The notes: generated by a model from the letters alone, not told the origin. Counted from the stretch's first letter, positions 16,350 to 24,527 are shown. The stretch: DNA of 36,863 nucleotides from Bacteroidota bacterium (GCA_003153315.1 PLYA01000055.1:1-36863); one strand, 5' to 3'. A program made the numbers and translations.

Positions 16350-17230
16350 TTTTTGCTGCCATTGATATCGGTTCTAATGCCGTTCGTTTATTGTTTAGTC
16401 ATGTGTATGAAATAAGAGGGAAGGTTTTCTTCGAAAAGGAAGAGTTGATACGGATGCCCGTGCGACTTGGAGAGGATACTTTTTTGAAAGGAGAAATAAG
16501 TAAAGAAAAAGCTGATAAACTTGTTTCTGCTATGAAAGGCTTTAAGGAACTGATGAGCGTTTTTAATATCATTGCTTATAGAGCCTGTGCTACTTCAGCC
16601 ATGCGTGATGCTAAAAACGGAAAGGAAGTAATTGAGCGTGTAAAAAGGGAAGCCAATGTTAACATTGAAATTATAGACGGCAAAACAGAAGCTGCTACCA
16701 TTTTCTCTAATCATGCTGAAGAGTTTTTAGACCCTTTAAAATCATACTTGTATATTGATGTTGGAGGAGGAAGTGTGGAACTCACTTTAATATCTGATAA
16801 GAAAACCATAGCACAAAAATCTTTTGATGTAGGTACCCTGCGTATGCTATTCGGAAAGATAGATAACAACGAGTGGGACAGTTACAAGCAATGGATTAAG
16901 AAAAACACGCAAGGTATAAAGCCTTTAAACGCTATAGGATCAGGGGGGAATATAAATAAGCTCTATAAAATGAGCGGCAAAAAAGAGAGCAAGAGTTTAA
17001 GTTATGATAAACTAAAATCTATGCAAGATATGCTTAGCTCTTATACTTATGAAGAGCGCATAACCATTTTGGGTTTAAAACCCGACAGAGCAGACGTTAT
17101 TATACCGGCTACTAAAATATTCTTAACAGCCATGAAGTACGCCGATATTGAAAGGGTATACGTGCCGCAAATAGGTTTATCAGATGGTATCATCCATTTG
17201 TTGTATGAAGAGTATAAGAAGAAAAATTAA
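16346..17230 (+). CDS. ppx: Exopolyphosphatase / Ppx-GppA phosphatase, short form
   Basis: The 294-aa protein shows the actin-like ATPase-fold motifs of the Ppx/GppA family: AAIDIGSNAVRLL at the N-terminus, IDGKTEAATIF (Glu115 as the likely catalytic residue), YIDVGGGSVELTLI (138-149) and AIGSGGNINKL. It lacks the ~200-residue C-terminal HD-like domain of the E. coli enzyme, as do many short bacterial forms. The ATG overlaps ppk1 (ATGA). It should release phosphate from polyphosphate ends; a (p)ppGpp phosphatase role is possible for the family. Confidence 0.92.
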   Translation: MIFAAIDIGSNAVRLLFSHVYEIRGKVFFEKEELIRMPVRLGEDTFLKGEISKEKADKLVSAMKGFKELMSVFNIIAYRACATSAMRDAKNGKEVIERVKREANVNIEIIDGKTEAATIFSNHAEEFLDPLKSYLYIDVGGGSVELTLISDKKTIAQKSFDVGTLRMLFGKIDNNEWDSYKQWIKKNTQGIKPLNAIGSGGNINKLYKMSGKKESKSLSYDKLKSMQDMLSSYTYEERITILGLKPDRADVIIPATKIFLTAMKYADIERVYVPQIGLSDGIIHLLYEEYKKKN

Positions 17231-17242
17231 CGCTGATATTAC

Positions 17243-17974
17243 TTGAGCGAAACCTCTCATAGCTTTCAACTTAAAAATGTTTCCATAGGGTATCAGCATA
17301 AGGCATTGATTGAAAACATTTCATTCAACCTTCAATCACCTTGTTTGGTGGGCTTAATTGGAAACAACGGTTGTGGTAAAACAACACTCTTAAAAACTAT
17401 ATCCGGTTTACAAAAGGAATTAGCCGGTACTGTTTATTATAAGGAGGCGGAGATTTCCAACCTCAACAATAAAGAGCGATCTAAGATTATAACATTTGGT
17501 TTTGCCTTTAATAGCGGCGCATTTCCTATCAGTGTATTTGAGTTGGTAAGTATGGGGCGTTATCCGTATTTGAATAATATGGCAACGTTGCGCGCAAACG
17601 ATAATCAAGTAATATTGGAAGCCATTGACACTGTTGGTATACCTCATTTAAAAGACAAATTAATTACCGCCATCAGTGATGGCGAGCGACAAAAGGCTTA
17701 TATAGCCAAAGCTTTGGCGCAGCAAACGCCTGTTTTGTTGTTGGACGAGCCAACGGCTTTTTTAGATTACAGTTCTAAAAAGAATTTCTTTAAAACAATA
17801 AAAGAAACCACGCTGAAAGAAAATAAAGTAACCATCATTTCATCGCATGATATTGATTTTTTAATCAGGAACGCTGATTATTTAATCATGATACAGGATG
17901 ATAAGAAAGTGGAGTTTGATAAAACGGATAGCATAGTTAAGAGCGCTTATTTCAGCACGCACTTTAATTACTGA
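17243..17974 (+). CDS. FecE-like ABC transporter ATP-binding protein, TTG start, no adjacent permease
   Basis: An in-frame stop at 17234-17236 and the lack of any ATG before Walker A leave TTG 17243 as the start, giving 243 aa. Walker A is GNNGCGKTT, Walker B PVLLLDEPTAFLD, and the switch His sits in TIISSHDIDF. FELVSMGRYPYLNNM is the Q-loop-following signature of iron-siderophore, haem or cobalamin import ATPases (FecE/BtuD type). The C-loop reads ISDGERQK instead of LSGGERQR. It starts 12 bases after ppx, and no BtuC-like permease or binding protein is present. It probably serves an importer encoded elsewhere. Confidence 0.85.
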   Translation: MSETSHSFQLKNVSIGYQHKALIENISFNLQSPCLVGLIGNNGCGKTTLLKTISGLQKELAGTVYYKEAEISNLNNKERSKIITFGFAFNSGAFPISVFELVSMGRYPYLNNMATLRANDNQVILEAIDTVGIPHLKDKLITAISDGERQKAYIAKALAQQTPVLLLDEPTAFLDYSSKKNFFKTIKETTLKENKVTIISSHDIDFLIRNADYLIMIQDDKKVEFDKTDSIVKSAYFSTHFNY

Positions 17975-18604
17975 TTACAGAATTTTTATTTCCTTTAACA
18001 GACTTGTAGTGCTAACGCCCTTTTGCAACCAATAAGGTGCAATGCCCGATTTCTTTGCTCCCTCAATGTGTTGAATAGAGTCGTCAATAAAAATGGTTTC
18101 TTCAGGGTTCAAGTTGCTATCGTTTAGTACATGTAGAAAACATTCTACATCCGGTTTTCTTAAATTAATTCGGCAGGAATAATACATCTTTTCAAACATA
18201 CTTTCAAACTCGGGTAAAGAGCAAGTTTCAGGAATTAATTTTTCAAATGCCGTAATGTGCGTTTCGTTAGTATTGCTTAATAGGAAAACGCGGTACTTGT
18301 TTTTAAGTTCTTTCAGTAACGTATAGTTTTCTTCAGGGAGGTTAATCAGCATGGCATTCCAGGCATGCTTAATATCATCTATGCTGATGGTTGTTAAACC
18401 TGAAAGGTTTTTCAATTCCTGAAAGAAAACAGCTTCGCTTACTTCTCCTTTATCAAACTGATTAAACAAATCGGTTTGTTGTGCCTGAGAATAAATCTGT
18501 TCAAAGTTCGTGCAACCCAAGTCAACAAAAGCCTGTTGGGTGCGCATGTAATCAAGGTCTAAAAGAACTCCGCCAAAATCAAGTATAATGTTTTTTACTG
18601 CCAT
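17975..18604 (-). CDS. HAD-superfamily phosphatase (YihX-like subgroup)
   Basis: The 209-aa protein has the HAD motifs: nucleophile in ILDFGGVLLDLD (Asp9), LLSNTN (motif II), the Lys in NLRKPDVECF (motif III) and TIFIDDSIQHIEGA (motif IV). The residue two after the nucleophile is Gly instead of Asp, as in YihX-type sugar-phosphate phosphatases with DLGNV or DFGGV. A helical cap lies between motifs I and II. It is the last gene of the minus-strand operon, 5 bases after the acyltransferase, and its stop abuts that of the convergent ABC gene at 17974. Substrate unknown. Confidence 0.85.
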   Translation of the reverse strand: MAVKNIILDFGGVLLDLDYMRTQQAFVDLGCTNFEQIYSQAQQTDLFNQFDKGEVSEAVFFQELKNLSGLTTISIDDIKHAWNAMLINLPEENYTLLKELKNKYRVFLLSNTNETHITAFEKLIPETCSLPEFESMFEKMYYSCRINLRKPDVECFLHVLNDSNLNPEETIFIDDSIQHIEGAKKSGIAPYWLQKGVSTTSLLKEIKIL

Positions 18605-18609
18605 GGTTA

Positions 18610-19173
18610 TTACGTTAATTCAACGTCTGTACTAAAATTCTCGGGATACTTACCGCTAATGTTTTTATAAAAATCCATTATTAGTTTCATATCTACTTTA
18701 AAATCTCCGGTCGGATAAATTATTTTATCAATACCACAAATGCGCTTCTTATAATCTATAAAAGCCAACGCAATAGGCACCTTTGCTTTTAATGCTATGT
18801 AATAAAAACCTGTTTTCCATTTTTCCATTTTAGCGCGTGTGCCTTCGGGTGTTACCATCAAGCGCAGTTCCTCTCTGTTTGTAAATAAATCGGCAACCGC
18901 ATCTACCGTGCCACTCTTTTTACCTTCTTTAATAGCATCTCTATCAATAGGCAAAGCTCCCAACGATTTCATAATTCCTTTAAACGGAAACTTCATCCAC
19001 TCTTTTTTAATGGTAAAACGCAGTTTAAGTTTCATAATACTAAGCGCACCCATGGCATAAATAAAATCCCAATTACTCGTGTGCGGCGCGGCAATTATCA
19101 CACATTTCTTTATGTTATCGGGCAGGAAATGCGTTACCTTAAATTTACCCAGTTTAAAAAGCATCTTAAACAT
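18610..19173 (-). CDS. PlsC-like 1-acylglycerol-3-phosphate acyltransferase family protein
   Basis: The short 187-aa protein has the acyltransferase motifs APHTSNWDF (HX4D: His31, Asp36), GALPIDRD and LMVTPEGTRAKMEKWKTGFY (EGTR at 110-113). It has no clear transmembrane segment and would act at the inner leaflet of the cytoplasmic membrane. The VTPEGTR plus 'KWKTGFYYIALKAKVPI' form is typical of a subgroup of small Bacteroidota and proteobacterial acyltransferases, distinct from the housekeeping PlsC. It lies 22 bases after the response regulator gene. The acyl acceptor is unknown. Confidence 0.85.
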   Translation of the reverse strand: MFKMLFKLGKFKVTHFLPDNIKKCVIIAAPHTSNWDFIYAMGALSIMKLKLRFTIKKEWMKFPFKGIMKSLGALPIDRDAIKEGKKSGTVDAVADLFTNREELRLMVTPEGTRAKMEKWKTGFYYIALKAKVPIALAFIDYKKRICGIDKIIYPTGDFKVDMKLIMDFYKNISGKYPENFSTDVELT

Positions 19174-19195
19174 ATCTTCTCTCTTTTCTTTTTAA

Positions 19196-19870
19196 TTAAA
19201 TTGTAAACTTATAGCCCACTCCGCGGATGGATTGTATATACTGTGGTTCTCGTTGGTTGGTTTCGAATATTTTGCGGAAATTTAAAATATAATTATCAAT
19301 GGTGCGGGCAGAAGGGTTTTCATTTGGAGCCCAAAGTTTTTCTAATATCTCATCACGAGATACCACTAAGTTTTTTTTGCTTACCAGCAGGTTAAGCAAT
19401 TGCCACTCGCGTTGCGAGAGAGATGTAATGGTTTCTGTTTTTGTTTTGATGTAGAGCGAGGTGAAGTTAATTTCAAAATCACCAAAGGTAAATTTATTGA
19501 TGGCCTGCGTATCATATCGTTTCAGGAGGTTCTTTACACGCAAAATAAGTTCTTCTAAATTGAAAGGTTTGTTCAAATAATCATCGGCCAGTTTCAGTCC
19601 GGTAATGCGACTGTTGCTATCTGCACGGGCAGTTAAAAACAAAACGGGCAAATCTGGGTGTTGTTTTTTTAGTTGTGTGCAAGCTTCAAAGCCGTCTACC
19701 TGAGGCATCATTACATCTAATACAGCCAGATGAAAGTTTTGTTGTTTGGCAACTTGTATAGCTTCTGCACCGTTATTGCATGTAGTTACCGTATAGCCTT
19801 CTAACTCCAAATTAAGTTTTATAGTATCGCGCAAATGCTCTTCGTCTTCGGCTAATAGAATTCTTTTCAT
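19196..19870 (-). CDS. OmpR/PhoB-family response regulator, orphan
   Basis: The 224-aa protein has a receiver domain (AEDE at 7-10, phosphoacceptor Asp52 in LDVMMP, Thr80, Lys101 in LNKPF) and a winged-helix DNA-binding domain (LSQREWQLLNLLVSKKNLVV, then RTIDNYILNFRK and IQSIRGVGYKF). The segment before the Lys reads GLKLADDYLNKPF where the family usually has GADDY, so one residue is missing and the Thr-Lys spacing is 21 instead of 22. No histidine kinase gene is in the window. It lies 9 bases after the hydrolase gene, and the 21-bp repeat array lies upstream of the operon promoter, which could be its target. Confidence 0.92.
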   Translation of the reverse strand: MKRILLAEDEEHLRDTIKLNLELEGYTVTTCNNGAEAIQVAKQQNFHLAVLDVMMPQVDGFEACTQLKKQHPDLPVLFLTARADSNSRITGLKLADDYLNKPFNLEELILRVKNLLKRYDTQAINKFTFGDFEINFTSLYIKTKTETITSLSQREWQLLNLLVSKKNLVVSRDEILEKLWAPNENPSARTIDNYILNFRKIFETNQREPQYIQSIRGVGYKFTI

Positions 19871-19879
19871 TTTACTAAA

Positions 19880-20671
19880 TTAAAAATTCAGTATCAGTTG
19901 CGATGCTTGCACTATAGCTTCTAAATTTAATGTATGTCCTACGTTTGGAATAATTTCTAATACAGAATTCGGAATAGCTTTGTGTATCTCAGTAGCCAGG
20001 TGAACAGGCAGTAACAAATCTTTTTCGCCATGAATGATGAGTGTTGGTGCAGTAATATTTTTCAGCATAGGTCGGTAATCGGGGCGTTCTTTGGTAGCAC
20101 GCATTAATTTAAACAAAGCCGCACTATCATTGTTTGCATCGGTGCGGGCTTGTTTCATCAAATCAATGGGGATAATTGGTTTTGTAAAATAACTCTCGCC
20201 AAGCACACTAGGCAACATCACATCCAGCATAAGCGAGTAGCCACCCACTTGCAGGGCATTCCACCAGGCAGTTTCAATGGCATCATAGTATGGAGTTTTG
20301 TGTGCAAAGCTGCTCATTAAAATAAGTTTGTTTACTTTTTTGGGATACAACAACGCAAAATGCTGTGCTACCAAACTGCCATAAGAAAGACCCGCTATGG
20401 TAGCGTTATCAATTTTCAAATCATCCAGTAGTTGTTTTATATCCAGCGCATGTCTGTCGAAATCACGCCACTCGGCATCTTTAGAAGATTGTCCCTGAAA
20501 AATAAAATCTACCAATACAATCTTGTAATCGTTCTTAAAATACGGAACCATTAAAACCCACGCTACGGTAGACTGCGATAGTCCGTTTAAAAACACAATG
20601 GTTTTTGTGCTTTGGGTATTGCCCGTTACTTCGTAGTAGAGGTTAAGGTTATCAGAGGTTTTAAATAGCAT
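19880..20671 (-). CDS. Alpha/beta-fold hydrolase
   Basis: The 263-aa protein shows an oxyanion-hole region FLNGLSQS, the nucleophile elbow AGLSYGS (Ser96), Asp218 in HGEKDLLLP and His246 in VGHTLNLE, a full catalytic triad. It resembles the esterase/lactonase-type hydrolases of the MhpC/BioH kind. The Asp in VLVDFIFQGQSS stands where others have 'D.RGhG.S'. It has no signal peptide and should be cytoplasmic. It is the first gene of the hydrolase - response regulator - acyltransferase - HAD operon, whose -7 element is at 20691-20698. Substrate unknown. Confidence 0.88.
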   Translation of the reverse strand: MLFKTSDNLNLYYEVTGNTQSTKTIVFLNGLSQSTVAWVLMVPYFKNDYKIVLVDFIFQGQSSKDAEWRDFDRHALDIKQLLDDLKIDNATIAGLSYGSLVAQHFALLYPKKVNKLILMSSFAHKTPYYDAIETAWWNALQVGGYSLMLDVMLPSVLGESYFTKPIIPIDLMKQARTDANNDSAALFKLMRATKERPDYRPMLKNITAPTLIIHGEKDLLLPVHLATEIHKAIPNSVLEIIPNVGHTLNLEAIVQASQLILNF

Positions 20672-20690
20672 GGTGTTGAAATTAAACGCT

Positions 20691-20698
20691 CAAAATTA
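20691..20698 (-). promoter_or_regulatory. -7 promoter element of the hydrolase-led operon
   Basis: The minus strand reads TAATTTTG, an exact TAnnTTTG match, 19 bases upstream of the hydrolase start. No TTG lies at the -33 position. The 21-bp array starts about 40 bases further upstream. Confidence 0.45.
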
Positions 20699-20737
20699 AG
20701 CATTAAGACTGATAAGCAGAATAAGTTACGCATTATA

Positions 20738-20968
20738 AATGATATGTTACATGAATTCGGAGACATCTTACATGGGTTCAGAGATATGTTACACGTATGC
20801 AAAGACCTGTTACACGCTTGCAATGATATGTGACGCGCGTTCGGAAACCTGTTACACAGATTCGGAGATATGTGACACGAATTCGGAGATGTGTTACACG
20901 GGTTCGAAGATATGTGACGCGGATTCGGAGATGTGTTACAAGAGTTCGAAGATATGTTACATGAATTC
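20738..20968. repeat. Array of eleven imperfect 21-bp tandem repeats
   Basis: Eleven units fit a strict 21-base period with no gap. The common core is GATATGTKACRYG followed by three variable bases and TTC. Units 5-10 alternate TGAC and TTAC cores, which reveals a 42-base higher-order repeat. The first and last units share 18 identical bases (20741-20758 and 20951-20968, GATATGTTACATGAATTC). A much weaker unit may precede them at 20717-20737. There are no unique spacers, so it is not a CRISPR. It sits between a minus-strand operon promoter and a plus-strand gene. The frame stays open because 21 is a multiple of three. Confidence 0.9.
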
Positions 20969-21227
20969 AGAGAGCCCGAACAGCCTAAAAACAGCCTTTT
21001 CCAGCTTATTTGTGTTAAAAACAGTTAAAAATGAAAATAAATGTAACCTTTTTATTTTTCCTCCGTATAAATGGAATATTAGGTAAAACTATAATAACAA
21101 AACATAAAAAGGAAGCATCATGATTTAACTTATTACTCCAAGTCTGCATACAAAAACTAAAAACGCTGATTGTAAGGAAACATTTAGTGTGCAGGCTACC
21201 TTACATGGAGCAATAAATAAGTAAGTC
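20969..21227. other. Intergenic stretch after the repeat array
   Basis: This A+T-rich stretch separates the array from the gene at 21228. It contains a short near-repeat (AAAAACAGCC and AAAAACAGTT) and a poor -7-like sequence TACCTTAC at 21197-21204. No gene, clear promoter or terminator was recognised. Confidence 0.4.
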
Positions 21228-22187
21228 ATGAAAAAGAGACAAATCACCGGACAAAACATGTATCAGTCATTAGTAAATCTAATGAATGCTAACAGCAGCA
21301 TCTGGAGTGGAAATCCCATCATCAGTGCTGTAGTATCAACCTTAGTAAGCCTGTTGGGGCTGCTGAATTTGGCGGGTACAAATCAGAAAAACTCAACCAA
21401 AGGTATAACCCAAACCAAGGCGCAGGCGCGCAGTGCCCTTATTTTGATGGCATTGGCACACTCGGCGGCGGGTATGGCTTATGCGGCAAACGCAGGCAAC
21501 AATACGCTTAGGGTGCAGAGTAAATTAACCGAAAGTAAGTTGAACAGAGCAAGTGATGTGGATTTTGCTGATATATGTATGGCGCTTTACACGTTGCTAA
21601 ACCCGTTGGCAGGTAGTTTAAATAACTTTGGTGCAAACGCGGCAACCCTGCTTGCGTTTAAAAATGCCATATTAGCTTATCAACCTGTGAGCCAAACACC
21701 AAAAACCGCCAGGGCTATACACAGAGCCAACACTACAAACGTTGCGGCGCAAATAACTTCTATTGATACGTTGGTAAAAGAGCAGTTAGATACGCTGATG
21801 GTGCAATACAAAACCACTAATGTTGATTTTTATAATGCATACATGGGTTTGCGCCATGCGGCAACCACCCCTCGTCATTTAAAAACCGTGAGTATGTTCT
21901 TACACATCAAAACTTCCTCAGGTGTGGCTTTAGAAAATGCCGATATAAAACTAACTTCTACCAAAGGCGCTAAGCGCAACAAGTTTAGCAAAGCCGATGG
22001 CAGCATGCGTTTTGCCAGATTGAAACCTGCTACTTATACTATTACCGTTAGCCTGCCCGGCTATACTACCCAAACACAAACCATCACTGCCAACGCACCA
22101 CAAAAGTTAACTATAAATTTTGTGATGGTTGCAGGCACAGGTGGTGGAACTACCACTGGCACTACAACTCCTCCGGCAACGGCTTAA
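21228..22187 (+). CDS. Hypothetical protein with helical N-terminal region and carboxypeptidase-regulatory-like C-terminal domain
   Basis: The 319-aa protein has no normal signal peptide. Residues ~1-215 are Ala/Asn/Leu/Thr-rich and predicted helical. Residues ~220-303 (TVSMFLHIKTSSGVALENAD ... ADGSMRFARLKPATYTITVS ... TLQ-type end) form a carboxypeptidase-regulatory-like beta-sandwich, with the pattern 'G.plenAdI.l.....k..k.t..dG...f..l.pGtYtitvs.pGY'. A Gly/Thr-rich tail ends it. Such sandwiches usually occur outside the cytoplasm, so the missing export signal is odd. A strong terminator follows at 22222-22255, making it a single-gene transcript next to the repeat array. No function is assigned. 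Confidence 0.7.
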   Translation: MKKRQITGQNMYQSLVNLMNANSSIWSGNPIISAVVSTLVSLLGLLNLAGTNQKNSTKGITQTKAQARSALILMALAHSAAGMAYAANAGNNTLRVQSKLTESKLNRASDVDFADICMALYTLLNPLAGSLNNFGANAATLLAFKNAILAYQPVSQTPKTARAIHRANTTNVAAQITSIDTLVKEQLDTLMVQYKTTNVDFYNAYMGLRHAATTPRHLKTVSMFLHIKTSSGVALENADIKLTSTKGAKRNKFSKADGSMRFARLKPATYTITVSLPGYTTQTQTITANAPQKLTINFVMVAGTGGGTTTGTTTPPATA

Positions 22188-22221
22188 ATCAAGTTGTAGA
22201 AATCATTTATCTGTTGCCATT

Positions 22222-22255
22222 AAATCCTTCTCTGAATAAGAGGGGGATTTTTTTT
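22222..22255 (+). terminator. Rho-independent terminator
   Basis: Arms at 22222-22233 and 22239-22250 pair over 12 bases (two G-U) around the loop GAATA, and the transcript ends in a run of eight T (22248-22255). It lies 35 bases after the stop of the preceding gene and before the promoter of the next. Confidence 0.85.
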
Positions 22256-22271
22256 ACTGAATAATTTTTAG

Positions 22272-22279
22272 TACATTTG
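22272..22279 (+). promoter_or_regulatory. -7 promoter element of the PKD/type IX gene
   Basis: TACATTTG is an exact TAnnTTTG match 20 bases before the ATG at 22300 and just after the terminator. No -33 TTG is visible at the proper distance. Confidence 0.5.
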
Positions 22280-22299
22280 ATAGATAAATACTCTTTCTT

Positions 22300-23826
22300 A
22301 TGAAAAAAAAATCTATTTTATTTATTGTTTGCCTGATGGCAACAGTATTTAGCAAAGCGCAAACTGACACGGTTACCATCTTTTATCCCGGATTTACCAA
22401 CCAATGTTGTTCTGCAAATTCAACTCCTTATTTTTGTTTTAATGACCCAGTAACCTGTTCAACACCTTGCGGGTGCAACACATCTACTAATACTCAAACA
22501 TTTATGAACACAGTTCCGGCAGGTAAGGTGGTTACCAAAGTAAGTGTGTATTATTATACGATGAATTGTGGAGGTGCAGCAGCATCTATACTAAATGGGT
22601 TGGCACTTACTACGGCTCCGGTAGATAGTGGCTCATGTTTATGTTCAAGTCTTAGTTCAGCATGGTCTATTACAGCTTCTTCCTCTAATGTTTATCCTTG
22701 CGGCATTCCGGGTTATAATTATGGTACAGGTGCTACGGAAACTTTTTTTGTTAATTTCATAGGTGAGGTATGTATTAGTCAGGCTAAAATTGTTCTTACT
22801 TATACCAATACACCTACAGGAACTACCCCAACTGTTACTATAAATGCTTCTCAGGATACTGTTTGCAGCGGAACAACAGTTACTTTAACTGCCAGCGGAG
22901 CCAATACCTACACATGGAGTACCGGTGCATCTACCAATTCTATAGCCGTATCGCCTGTAAATAGTAATACTTACACTGTAATTGGCACAGATATTACAGG
23001 TGCTTGCATAAATATGGCTACTCAAGCCATTTATGTTGAAGGCATTAATATAAATGCTACACAAGGTTTTATTTGTGGAGGGCCATCATCCGTTACTTTA
23101 ACAGCAAGTGGTGCTAATACCTACACATGGAATACAAGTGCCACAACAAATAATATTGTTGTTACCCCATCAGTTACTACTACTTATTCAGTAGCCGGTA
23201 CCGGAACTATGACGGGTTGCACATCACTCTCTGCCATTACAACAATTACGGTTAGTCCAAATCCTGCACCAATCACAAGTTTTACTTTAACGCAAGATAC
23301 AGCACCACATACTTGGGATGCTTATGCAGGTTATCCATCCGATATAACAAATGCTTCCTGGAGTTGGGGAGATGGAACTTCTACGATAGGTCTTTATCCA
23401 AGTCATATATATGCCACTCCGGGGTCGTATAATGTTTGCGTAACAGTTACTGTTACCACAGGATGTAGTGCAACTTATTGCCAAAGTGATTCTGTTTATC
23501 GTTTAGCTAATAATAGTGTTTACAGTAATATGGTTTATGTAAATGTTTTACATCACAATCAAGCAACTGGCATAAAACAATTTACAAATAGTAACGGGCG
23601 AGTAAACATTTATCCTAACCCCAACAACGGCAATTTTATTATAGAAACAAATAGTACAGCAAAACAAACTATACAGATTTATGATGTTACCGGTAAGCTT
23701 GTATTAAGCCAAACCATAAACGGCAAAACCAATATAGATGCCAGTAGTTTAAATGAGGGTGTTTATAATATCTCAATTCAGAATTCTGATTTCAGAATTA
23801 ATAAGCGGTTGGTTATTGTGAGGTAA
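22300..23826 (+). CDS. Type IX-secreted protein with Ig-like repeats and a PKD domain
   Basis: The 508-aa protein starts with a signal peptide (MKKKSILFIVCLMATVFSKA). An N-terminal Cys-rich region (~20-165, with NQCCSANSTPYFCFN) is followed by two Ig-like repeats (VCSGTTVTLTASGANTYTWS and SSVTLTASGANTYTWN), then a PKD domain (ASWSWGDGTSTIGLYPSHIY and PGSYNVCVTV), then a type A sorting domain (IYPNPNNGNFIIET ... LNEGVYNISI ... RLVIVR). It should be exported by the type IX system and anchored on the surface, perhaps as an adhesin. No enzyme domain is seen. Its stop directly abuts that of convergent pdxH. Confidence 0.85.
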   Translation: MKKKSILFIVCLMATVFSKAQTDTVTIFYPGFTNQCCSANSTPYFCFNDPVTCSTPCGCNTSTNTQTFMNTVPAGKVVTKVSVYYYTMNCGGAAASILNGLALTTAPVDSGSCLCSSLSSAWSITASSSNVYPCGIPGYNYGTGATETFFVNFIGEVCISQAKIVLTYTNTPTGTTPTVTINASQDTVCSGTTVTLTASGANTYTWSTGASTNSIAVSPVNSNTYTVIGTDITGACINMATQAIYVEGININATQGFICGGPSSVTLTASGANTYTWNTSATTNNIVVTPSVTTTYSVAGTGTMTGCTSLSAITTITVSPNPAPITSFTLTQDTAPHTWDAYAGYPSDITNASWSWGDGTSTIGLYPSHIYATPGSYNVCVTVTVTTGCSATYCQSDSVYRLANNSVYSNMVYVNVLHHNQATGIKQFTNSNGRVNIYPNPNNGNFIIETNSTAKQTIQIYDVTGKLVLSQTINGKTNIDASSLNEGVYNISIQNSDFRINKRLVIVR

Positions 23827-24474
23827 TTAAGGCGCTAAACGCTGTTTAACCCACTTTTTGTTTTTCAGGTTATAGCAAATCCTGTCGTGCAGGCGGCTTT
23901 GGCGTCCCTGCCAAAACTCATAATAGTTTGCTTTTAAAATATAACCACCCCAGTTCTTTGGGCGCGGCACATCTGCGGTATATTTTGCATTAATGGCATC
24001 AACTAATTTTTCAAGCTCCTGGCGGTTTTTAAGCACCTTGCTTTGTGGCGATGCACAGGCTCCTATTCTTGAATTACGGGGACGTAAAGCAAAGTACTCA
24101 TCAGAGATTGCTGCCGGAGCAATTTCTATTTTTCCTTCAATTCGTATTTGCCTTTCCAGTTCGGGCCAAAAAAATAACAAACATCCGTAAGGGTTTTCTT
24201 TTAGTTCCTTTCCTTTGCGACTATCGTAATTGGTAAAAAAGTTAAAGCCGTTATTCTGCATTCCGCGCAGCAAAACAATTCTTGATGAAGGCCTTCCTTT
24301 TTTATTAACCGTAGAAAGTATCATTCCATTGGGTTCATTGGCTTTGCTTTTTATAGCTTCTTCAAACCAAAGTTCAAATTGTTTAAAGGGATTGTTGTGT
24401 GCATCCTTTTCATCAAAAGCGGTTTTTGTGAAATCGCGCCTTAAGTTTTTGGTATATTCATTTAATGATTCCAT
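23827..24474 (-). CDS. pdxH: Pyridoxamine 5'-phosphate oxidase
   Basis: The 215-aa length and motifs are canonical: NPFKQFELWFEEAI, NGMILSTVNKKGRPSSRIVL with LRG (FMN site), FFTNYDSRKGKEL, FFWPELERQIRIEG, PQSKVL, PRPKNWGGY and the C-terminal WQGRQSRLHDRICY with KQRLAP. It oxidises pyridoxine or pyridoxamine 5'-phosphate to pyridoxal phosphate with FMN and O2. It is divergent from yqgE, with overlapping promoter regions. Confidence 0.96.
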   Translation of the reverse strand: MESLNEYTKNLRRDFTKTAFDEKDAHNNPFKQFELWFEEAIKSKANEPNGMILSTVNKKGRPSSRIVLLRGMQNNGFNFFTNYDSRKGKELKENPYGCLLFFWPELERQIRIEGKIEIAPAAISDEYFALRPRNSRIGACASPQSKVLKNRQELEKLVDAINAKYTADVPRPKNWGGYILKANYYEFWQGRQSRLHDRICYNLKNKKWVKQRLAP

Positions 24475-24527
24475 AATTAGCTTATTTTTTTATTTCCTAT
24501 CTGTTTCGCTGAGTGCTTCGCAATTAG

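Noticed and set aside
20885..20947. tRNA-like GGTTCGAA in the repeat units
   Set aside because: It resembles a T-loop but recurs only as part of the 21-base unit, with no acceptor stem or anticodon arm around it.
20738..20968. CRISPR array
   Set aside because: Units are contiguous, degenerate and 21 bases long with no unique spacers, and no cas gene is present.
20739..21086. A 115-aa frame through the first repeat array with heptapeptide ICYxxSE-like repeats
   Set aside because: A 21-base repeat is open in any frame lacking a stop in one unit. There is no promoter or ribosome site, the Cys/Tyr repeats match no known fold, and the non-repeat tail looks like translated intergenic DNA. An opposite-strand frame over part of the array is equally open.
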